Below, in pieces: positions 1-4,669 of a DNA stretch of 6,916 nucleotides (its first letter is position 1; each line of letters begins with the position of its first letter). Origin of the DNA: Deinococcus sp. (GTDB lineage: Bacteria > Deinococcota > Deinococci > JACQHA01); contig JACQHA010000282.1 in NCBI GenBank assembly GCA_016199255.1, positions 1 through 6,916 of the forward strand, read 5' to 3'. The translations under genes and the position numbers were made by a program. Below the pieces are notes generated by a model that was not told where the DNA came from, searched no databases, and worked only from the letters and a program-made list of their open reading frames with translations.

Positions 1-3000
1 ATGGCAAGACCACGCTGCTCATCGACTTCACCCGGGAGCTGGACTCGCCGGTGGCCTGGTATGTGCTGGACCGCAGCGACCGTGACCTGCGGCTCTTTAT
101 AGAGACCTGGGTGGCGGCGGTGCGGGAACGCTTCCCGAACTTTGGCGAGCCAGTGCTAGAGCGGCTCCGGGCCGAGGGCCGGCCTGATCCCCTGGCGCTG
201 GCCACCCTCATGGTCAATGCCCTATTAGCCCTGCCAGATTTTCTTTTTCTGGTGCTGGACGATTATCACGAGGTAGATGAAAGCGAGCCGGTCAATGCCT
301 TTGTCGATGCCCTGCTGCGCCTGGCACCGGAAAACCTCTGCCTGCTCTTGGTGTCGCGCACTTTGCCCGACCAGTTGGACCTGCTCACCTTGGTAGCGCG
401 GCGCCAGACTGCTGGCTTGGGCACCGACGAGCTGCGGTTCCAGACCGCCGAGGTGGAAGCCTTCCTGGAGCTGCAGGGCCTGGAGGGCTTCTCTGCCCAG
501 GAGCTGGCCGAGGCCAACGAAGGCTGGATCGCTGGCATTGTGCTCTCTACCCAGATGGGGCAGGCCGGGGCGCTGAAAGCCCGGGGCACCGTGGCGGTAG
601 CCGACTACCTGGCCCAGCAGGTATTTGAGCGGCAGCCCGAGGACCTGCAGCGCTTCCTCACTGGCAGCGCGGTGCTGGACCGGATGACCCCGGAGCTGTG
701 CAATTGGCTCTTGGACCGCTCCGACGTCCTGGAGATGTTCGAGCTCTTAGAGCGGCGCAACCTATTGGTGCAGAAGCTAGGCGGGGACGAGGGAGCTTAC
801 CGCTACCACCAGCTCTTCCGGGAGTTCCTGTTGGGGCGGCTGCGCACTGACGCCAGCCGGCACCAGGAGCTGCAGCGCCGGGCAGGACAGCTCCTCGAGG
901 CCAGAGGCGAGGGCGGCCGGGCCATTAGCCACTATCAGGCCGCTGGGGACTACGCTGCCGCCCTACGCCTCATCACCCGGCTCACTGCCGAAGCCCAGGC
1001 CGCTGGTCGCTGGGAAATGATCTTGGGGTGGCTGGAAGCATTACCCAGGGAGGAGCTGGAGGCACGGCCCGACCTGCACTACCTGCTGGCCAGGTCTTTA
1101 TTCGAGGCCCGGCGCCTGGAGCAAGCGGTCCAGGTGTTGCAGCATGCTAAAGCGCTGTGCGTGACACCTGAACAGCGCCTACAACTAGCGGATCTGTACT
1201 CTGCCGTGCTGCGCGACCTGGGCCGGTCGGCTGAGGCGCTGCGAGAACTGGAAGAGGTGCTCCCCTTAGTAGAACAGCTTCCTAAGCAGCCAGTAGCCGC
1301 CCGGGTCTACCGGGAACTGGGGGTGGCGCTGCTCACCGGGGGCGATGTGCAGCGCTCCCGGCCGTACCTGCAGCGCTGCCTGGAGCTGGCTCAGGGCTTG
1401 GGTGATGAGTCGGTCATTGCCTGGACCCTGCACGACTTGGGGTTTAGCTTTGAGCTGGCTGGGGAGTTAGACCAGGCGCAACAGTGCTACCGTCAGGCGG
1501 TGGAGCAGTGGGGACGTATCACCACCCGGTATGGGCTGGGTTCCTCACTGAATGCTTTAGGCGTTGTCCACTACTTGCGGGGCGAGTATCGGCAGGCGCT
1601 CAGTGTCTTAGAGCGGGCGCTGGAGCAGGCCCGCTCTACTGGTAGCCGGCGCTCTGAGGTGGAGGTGTTGCTCTCCATAGCCGACGTCTACAAGGATGTG
1701 GGAGCGCTGGACCTGGCGGCACGTACCTGCCAGGAAGGCCTGGCCCTGGCGGAGCAGATTGAGTACGCCACTATGGGCCAGTATGCCCTGGTGGCGCTGG
1801 GTGACACCTACCGCCTTCAAGGCGATATGGAGCGCGCCCGGGAGCTGCTGCAGCGCGGCAACGCCCTGGCTGAGCAGCAGAAGGCCAAGTATAGGTTGGG
1901 CCTGGCGGCGCTGGCCCTGGGGATTCTGGCCCTGGAGACCGACCAGCCTGCCGACGCCAGGCGGGAGCTGCTGGAAGCGGTGCAGCTGTTCAGTGCGGTG
2001 CCCCGGGAGCAAGCCCGGGCCAGGCTGCACCTGGCGGCACTGGCGCTGGCTGAGGGCAATACGCCAGAGGCCAGGCGGGAGCTGGACATGGTGGCCAGTC
2101 TGGTACAGCAATACCAGTGCCACCCGCCGCTGGTGGTTGATGCCCGGCGCCTGCCAGACTTGCTGGTCTTTGCCAGTCACGACCAGTTCTACGCTGACCT
2201 GGCCAAGCGGCTGGAGCAACTGCAGCAGTTGGACTTAGCGGCTTTGCTCCCTGAAAGGGCGGTGGCGGTTCGCCACAGGCTCCAGGCCTTCACCCTAGGG
2301 GAGGTGCGCTTGGAGCTGGATGGCCAGCCGGTGGCCTGGGTGCGGCCCAGTGCCCGGGAGCTGTGCTTGCTGCTCCTCTGCTACCCCCAGGGGCTGCCCA
2401 AAGAAGAGCTGTGTGACAAATTGTGGCCAGAACTAACCAGGGGCAAGGCGCTGGGCCGGCTGAAAGTGACCCTATACCGCTTGCGCCGCTCCCTGGGGTG
2501 GGACCAGGGGGTGCTGGTGCAGGGGGAACAGGTACGGCTGCATCCTGAGCTGGAGGTATGGGCCGACGATGCTGAGTTCTTGACCCTCACTGGCGGGCCC
2601 ATCACCGCCCCAGGTGGCCTGGAGCGCTATAAGCGGGCGCTGGGCCTGTACCGGGGGCGTTACCTTCCGGCCCAGTACACCGAGTGGGTGGTGGAGCGCC
2701 GCGAGCAGTTAAACGAGCGCTACCTGCGGGCCCTGGAGGCGGTGGCGGAGTACTACGCCCGGCGCGGGGGCTACGTCCAGGCAGCGGAAGTATTCGAGCG
2801 GGCCATGAGCGTGGACCAGCTGTGCGAGGCGTTCTACCGGGGGGCGATGCGCTGCTCTGCCCGGGCTGGTGACCTGGGAGCAGTGAAAGCTATTTTTGAG
2901 CGCTGCGCAGCAACGCTGCGGCAGGAGCTCGATACTGAGCCTGATGCTGAGACCCAGGAGCTATACCAGAGCTTAGTGGCGGGGGCAACTAAATCACTGC

Positions 3001-3008
3001 GGCGCTGA
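1..3008 (+). CDS. MalT-like STAND ATPase / TPR / BTAD transcriptional activator (5' partial)
   Basis: Large cytoplasmic signal-responsive transcription factor. The frame is open from the window edge (codons in phase with base 3) and the start lies outside. The first visible residues are GKTTLL, the end of a Walker A loop; the preceding partial codon would allow the usual GYGKTT. Walker B is LVLDDYHEV (about nt 247-273). A SRTLPD sensor-like segment (about 354) and YRYHQLFREFL (about 799-831) are typical of the MalT/LuxR-type NTPase arm. From about nt 900 to 2250 there are helical TPR-like repeats. At about 2280-2560 is an OmpR/SARP-type winged helix (GEVRLELDGQ, then LWPE, then LKVTLYRLRRSLG). 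At about 2585-2990 is a BTAD ending in LDTEPDAETQELYQSL, a hallmark of AfsR/SARP proteins. In this family, ligand plus ATP drives oligomerisation and promoter activation. The ligand is unknown here; MalT binds maltotriose, other TPR regulators bind peptides. Its end overlaps the convergent DUF5317 gene by 15 bp. Family assignment is firm; target and inducer are not. Confidence 0.93.
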   Translation, partial: GKTTLLIDFTRELDSPVAWYVLDRSDRDLRLFIETWVAAVRERFPNFGEPVLERLRAEGRPDPLALATLMVNALLALPDFLFLVLDDYHEVDESEPVNAFVDALLRLAPENLCLLLVSRTLPDQLDLLTLVARRQTAGLGTDELRFQTAEVEAFLELQGLEGFSAQELAEANEGWIAGIVLSTQMGQAGALKARGTVAVADYLAQQVFERQPEDLQRFLTGSAVLDRMTPELCNWLLDRSDVLEMFELLERRNLLVQKLGGDEGAYRYHQLFREFLLGRLRTDASRHQELQRRAGQLLEARGEGGRAISHYQAAGDYAAALRLITRLTAEAQAAGRWEMILGWLEALPREELEARPDLHYLLARSLFEARRLEQAVQVLQHAKALCVTPEQRLQLADLYSAVLRDLGRSAEALRELEEVLPLVEQLPKQPVAARVYRELGVALLTGGDVQRSRPYLQRCLELAQGLGDESVIAWTLHDLGFSFELAGELDQAQQCYRQAVEQWGRITTRYGLGSSLNALGVVHYLRGEYRQALSVLERALEQARSTGSRRSEVEVLLSIADVYKDVGALDLAARTCQEGLALAEQIEYATMGQYALVALGDTYRLQGDMERARELLQRGNALAEQQKAKYRLGLAALALGILALETDQPADARRELLEAVQLFSAVPREQARARLHLAALALAEGNTPEARRELDMVASLVQQYQCHPPLVVDARRLPDLLVFASHDQFYADLAKRLEQLQQLDLAALLPERAVAVRHRLQAFTLGEVRLELDGQPVAWVRPSARELCLLLLCYPQGLPKEELCDKLWPELTRGKALGRLKVTLYRLRRSLGWDQGVLVQGEQVRLHPELEVWADDAEFLTLTGGPITAPGGLERYKRALGLYRGRYLPAQYTEWVVERREQLNERYLRALEAVAEYYARRGGYVQAAEVFERAMSVDQLCEAFYRGAMRCSARAGDLGAVKAIFERCAATLRQELDTEPDAETQELYQSLVAGATKSLRR

Positions 3009-3527
3009 GGATCTCTGGCGCATGGCGCGTGGCACGAGGATTAGGAGCCCGGCAGCGATCAGCACGTCGCCGACGCTAAAGGCAGTGGGCAGGGGGAGGC
3101 GGCGCAGCACCAGGATGTCTGTCAGGTAATACAGGCGGATCTGGTGGCGCTCCAGGACAATGTCTTTTGAACCCGGGACGCGGCTACCCAGGTCTGCTGC
3201 GTACTCCAGCGCCTGGGGAGTCACCGGCATGAATCCCCCGTTGGCTGCCATGGCAGCCAAATTCAGCAGTAGACCAGCGGCCAGAAGCGGCAAGCCGCTG
3301 AGGCGCAGGTTAGCGAGAGCGAATACCAGCAAGGTGGCGAAAGAAATAAGCAGCAGCGCGGCATCGAGCCGGGTGGCGCGGCTGCGGGCGATCACCAGAA
3401 CCTGGATGGCCAGCGCACCTAGGGCTAGCGGGCCGAGGCGGAAGCGCAGCTCCCCCAGCCGGAACAGGCTGCCACCCTGCAGCAGGCCTAGGAGAACCGC
3501 TGCCGCCAGCGCTCCCACCAGGATCAA
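2994..3527 (-). CDS. DUF5317-type small membrane protein
   Basis: 177-aa very hydrophobic protein, function unknown. Five likely membrane helices: about residues 1-17, 31-47, 55-75, 80-98 and 150-167. The short loop after helix 4 carries NGGFMPVTPQAL, and helix 5 is preceded by FSVGDVLIAAG. The asparagine/glycine-rich motif and the SVGDVLI motif near the C-terminus match what I recall of DUF5317 proteins, found mainly in Bacillota, Actinomycetota and Chloroflexota. The start is TTG, giving MILVGALAAA; the frame closes upstream with no better start and the ribosome site is weak (GAGAAG). It lies 25 nt downstream of the second NHLP-like gene on the same strand, so it is probably the last gene of that cassette. 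The stop lies inside the end of the convergent regulator gene. A role in handling the neighbouring peptide is inference only. Confidence 0.8.
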   Translation of the reverse strand: MILVGALAAAVLLGLLQGGSLFRLGELRFRLGPLALGALAIQVLVIARSRATRLDAALLLISFATLLVFALANLRLSGLPLLAAGLLLNLAAMAANGGFMPVTPQALEYAADLGSRVPGSKDIVLERHQIRLYYLTDILVLRRLPLPTAFSVGDVLIAAGLLILVPRAMRQRSSAPQ

Positions 3528-3552
3528 GGCGCCGCTTCTCGCCCGCTGCCTC

Positions 3553-3753
3553 TTAGGACAGCGTGCTCAGCATGCGGGACAACTGGCCGGCGAACTGGTC
3601 CAGAGAGTCTGCCCGGATGTTGCTCAGTGCCTGCAGCGCTCTGGTGTCCAGGCCCAGGCCCTGGGTGGCCTCAACGGGGTTAGCTAAAAGGCTCTGCCCG
3701 AACGTGGGGTTCACCAGCGCCTGGCCAATGACGTAGTTCAACTGACGCCGCAT
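3553..3753 (-). CDS. NHLP/Os1348-like small protein B
   Basis: 66-aa protein, paralogue of the protein encoded at 4177-3971. Motifs in order: RRQLN at the N-terminus, IGQALV (9-14), F-x-QSLL (18-23), P26, GLGL (32-35), then SLDQFAGQLS (50-59) and a short tail RMLSTLS. The pattern (helix, F..xLL..P, GLGL, L..L, LDxxA..L) resembles the Os1348/Franean1_4349-type NHLP clan, whose members look like nitrile-hydratase-type leader peptides of RiPPs. I choose ATG at 3753: GAGAGG at 3764-3759 is a Shine-Dalgarno with 5-nt spacing. A GTG two codons upstream (3759) would lie inside that site. The Shine-Dalgarno overlaps the TGA of the upstream 47-aa peptide gene, so translation is probably coupled. The clan assignment is from memory of its pattern, not from a search; a non-RiPP role is equally possible. 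Confidence 0.78.
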   Translation of the reverse strand: MRRQLNYVIGQALVNPTFGQSLLANPVEATQGLGLDTRALQALSNIRADSLDQFAGQLSRMLSTLS

Positions 3754-3762
3754 GGGCACCTC

Positions 3763-3906
3763 TCACTTCTTCGGCTGGAGATTGGGGGAGGAGATGGTGG
3801 AGCTGTCGGTGCTGATGGTGCTCCCAGTGCCGGTAGGGGCACCAGCGCCGAAGGCTAGGGCACCCAGGAGCACGAGCACATAAGCTGCTGTCAGGATCCG
3901 CTTCAT
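3763..3906 (-). CDS. 47-aa secreted/signal-peptide-bearing small peptide
   Basis: Short gene between the two NHLP-like genes. ATG at 3906 is preceded by AAAAGGA (3918-3912) with 5-nt spacing, a good ribosome site; it ends with TGA at 3765-3763. The product has a Sec-type N-terminus: MKR, then a hydrophobic core (about residues 4-20: ILTAAYVLVLLGALAFG), then a small-residue stretch AGAP. Cleavage after Gly20 would satisfy the -3/-1 rule (A18/G20); cleavage before Pro24 is unfavourable. The remaining about 27 residues are rich in Ser/Thr/Gly with no Cys, and contain the motif STIS twice (29-32 and 36-39); the peptide ends PNLQPKK. It could be an exported signal or structural peptide, a propeptide, or a small membrane-anchored protein. 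Reading frame, start site and spacing to both neighbours (64 nt and 9 nt) support a real gene; no homologue is recognised. Confidence 0.78.
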   Translation of the reverse strand: MKRILTAAYVLVLLGALAFGAGAPTGTGSTISTDSSTISSPNLQPKK

Positions 3907-3954
3907 GGTAGTCCTTTTGCTGCGACGTAGCAGGGAAGTCCAGGGAGGTTTTAT

Positions 3955-3981
3955 CTGTGGCCGCTCAGCTTTAGGCCACAG
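3955..3981 (-). repeat. perfect 8-bp inverted repeat across the stop of NHLP-like gene A
   Basis: CTGTGGCC (3955-3962) and GGCCACAG (3974-3981) are perfectly complementary arms with an 11-nt loop. In the minus-strand transcript the first arm is the last codons of the upstream NHLP-like gene, the TAA sits in the loop, and the second arm lies in the leader of the 47-aa peptide gene. The bases following on the minus strand are ATAAAACC, not a T-run, so this is not a canonical intrinsic terminator. It may act as a partial terminator, an mRNA-stabilising or processing hairpin, or translation-sensitive attenuator. Confidence 0.55.
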
Positions 3982-4177
3982 TGCAGTGCACGGCGCCAGA
4001 GAGCTGCCCGGCGAGCTGGTCTAGGGACTGCGCCGAGAGGTGCAGGGTTCCCAGCTCCTGCTCGCTGAGGCCGAGCCCCTTCAGCACCAGGCCTGGCTGG
4101 CTGAGCAGCGCCTGGCAAAAGCGCTGGTCAACCAGGGCTTGAGCGATGGCCCGATTGAGCTTGCGTCTAGTGGACAT
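3971..4177 (-). CDS. NHLP/Os1348-like small protein A
   Basis: 68-aa protein. ATG at 4177 has an excellent ribosome site AAAGGAGGT (4190-4182), which settles the start against a frame extension to 4258. Motifs: RRKLN (4-8), IAQALV (11-16), F20-x-QALL (22-25), P28, GLGLSEQEL (34-42), SLDQLAGQLS (51-60) and a tail GAVHCTVA. About 30 of 65 aligned residues are identical to the protein encoded at 3753-3553, with one single-residue gap before SLDQ. The GLGLSEQEL and LDQLAGQL pattern resembles the Os1348-type NHLP clan (RiPP-leader-like proteins of unknown or precursor function). It is probably the first gene of the minus-strand cassette, 64 nt ahead of the 47-aa peptide gene, with a candidate promoter about 90 nt upstream. 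Two Cys are present (21 and 65), one in the tail; the paralogue has none. No modifying enzyme is visible nearby, so precursor status is unproven. Confidence 0.8.
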   Translation of the reverse strand: MSTRRKLNRAIAQALVDQRFCQALLSQPGLVLKGLGLSEQELGTLHLSAQSLDQLAGQLSGAVHCTVA

Positions 4178-4181
4178 GCCT

Positions 4182-4190
4182 ACCTCCTTT
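4182..4190 (-). promoter_or_regulatory. strong Shine-Dalgarno of NHLP-like gene A
   Basis: AAAGGAGGT on the minus strand, with 5 nt between AGGAGG and the ATG at 4177. This near-perfect anti-16S match fixes the start codon and suggests high translation of this small protein. The weaker sites of its neighbours are AAAAGGA and GAGAGG. Confidence 0.85.
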
Positions 4191-4265
4191 CCTATGCCTG
4201 GCACCGATGCTACCTTGAGCCGATGCCAAGCGAGTCTATCACGCTGGTAGTGTGGCAAAACTTGT

Positions 4266-4309
4266 ATTGTATACTGACCGATATCACAGCAGAATTACTG
4301 AGTTCTTAC
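4266..4309 (-). promoter_or_regulatory. candidate promoter of the small-protein cassette
   Basis: A conspicuously AT-rich patch in GC-rich surroundings. On the minus strand TACAAT (4271-4266, one mismatch to TATAAT) is a good -10. The position 17 nt upstream (4294-4289, TTCTGC) has no -35 resemblance, which suggests activator dependence. Upstream, GTAA, GTAA and GTGA occur at exact 11-nt intervals (starting 4309, 4298, 4287). The predicted transcript has a leader of roughly 80 nt before the NHLP-like gene A. A plus-strand TATACT overlaps the same patch but points at no nearby plus-strand gene. Confidence 0.4.
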
Positions 4310-4325
4310 GGGGAAAGGCCCTGGC

Positions 4326-4496
4326 CTAGGCTCGGGCGTTGGGGCCGTTGACTGGCTCGTTATCGTTCTCAGGGCTCGCCGGCTCCCGGCTGTCGGCCCG
4401 GCGGGAGATCTGCTCCTGAGACAGAACGCGACTCAGGAACCGCAGGATTCTATTCAGCTCTTCCTCGCTCAGGATGTAGGTTTTCTTGCCTCTCAT
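4326..4496 (-). CDS. 56-aa charged protein of unknown function
   Basis: Not recognised. ATG at 4496 gives 56 aa; a GTG 30 nt upstream (4526) would add ten residues (MQVGARHRGT). The ATG is preceded by GGGGGA at 3-nt spacing, a mediocre ribosome site. The N-terminal half (MRGKKTYILSEEELNRILRF, then LSRVLSQEQ) should be an amphipathic helix after a basic start. The C-terminal half (residues about 30-56) is polar and likely disordered, rich in Arg, Glu, Pro, Asn and Asp, with no Cys, signal peptide or membrane segment. It lies upstream of the NHLP-like cassette on the same strand but separated by 148 nt containing a candidate promoter, so co-transcription is uncertain. It is divergent from the CBS-domain membrane protein gene. 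Being short and unmatched, it could also be a spurious open frame. Confidence 0.5.
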   Translation of the reverse strand: MRGKKTYILSEEELNRILRFLSRVLSQEQISRRADSREPASPENDNEPVNGPNARA

Positions 4497-4547
4497 AGTC
4501 CCCCGGTGCCTAGCCCCTACCTGCACCGGGCCCAGCCTAGCAACGGC

Positions 4548-4591
4548 CGGTGTCCAAACGGTGACCAGGCGTTGGCAAGTGGGTGACAGGC
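4548..4591. repeat. four-unit 11-bp-period direct repeat (putative SARP/BTAD-type operator)
   Basis: Four consecutive 11-mers begin at 4548, 4559, 4570 and 4581: CGGTGTCCAAA; CGGTGACCAGG; CGTTGGCAAGT; GGGTGACAGGC. Every pair agrees at 6 to 8 of 11 positions, with G2, T4, G5 and C7 invariant. The units before and after (4537 and 4592) do not match, so the array has clear ends. One copy per helical turn, with a conserved heptamer and a 4-nt spacer, is the known arrangement of sites bound by SARP-type winged-helix/BTAD activators. It ends at the -35 position of the perfect TATAAT at 4613. Confidence 0.6.
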
Positions 4592-4612
4592 GTAGCTGAC
4601 TGGCTGGAAGGG

Positions 4613-4618
4613 TATAAT
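4613..4618 (+). promoter_or_regulatory. consensus -10 (TATAAT) upstream of the CBS-domain gene
   Basis: A perfect TATAAT in GC-rich DNA. The hexamer 17 nt upstream (4590-4595) does not resemble TTGACA; GTGACA at 4583-4588 matches five of six but is 24 nt away. A good -10 without a -35, just downstream of an 11-bp-period repeat array, fits an activator-dependent promoter. If used, transcription would start near 4625, and the translation starts at 4583 and 4619 in the downstream frame would not be available. Confidence 0.5.
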
Positions 4619-4669
4619 GTGGAGAGCTATGGATGGCACCAGGAGGGTGGGGCCGACCCTCTGAATACT

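Noticed and set aside
1696..2238. 180-codon plus-strand open frame in the TPR region, and the minus-strand 1608-2219 frame
   Set aside because: Both are shadows of the regulator gene: Trp/Arg-rich or Gln/Leu-rich low-complexity translations from GC-rich TPR codons, with no domain sense.
3160..3687. 175-codon plus-strand open frame opposite DUF5317 and NHLP-like B
   Set aside because: The Arg/Ser/Pro-rich translation is a frame shadow; the minus-strand products have membrane helices and paralogy that make sense.
4204..4226. Direct repeat CCGATGC (4204-4210 and 4220-4226) in the leader of the cassette
   Set aside because: Only 7 bp at a 16-bp spacing, with no relation to the 11-bp arrays; likely chance.
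4178..4258. N-terminal 27-residue extension of NHLP-like protein A
   Set aside because: The ATG at 4177 has AAAGGAGGT at ideal distance, and the paralogue begins at the equivalent residue; the extension covers the mRNA leader.
4040..4351. 103-codon plus-strand open frame across NHLP-like A and its promoter
   Set aside because: It runs antisense through a gene with a strong ribosome site and continues through AT-rich promoter DNA; no start signal.
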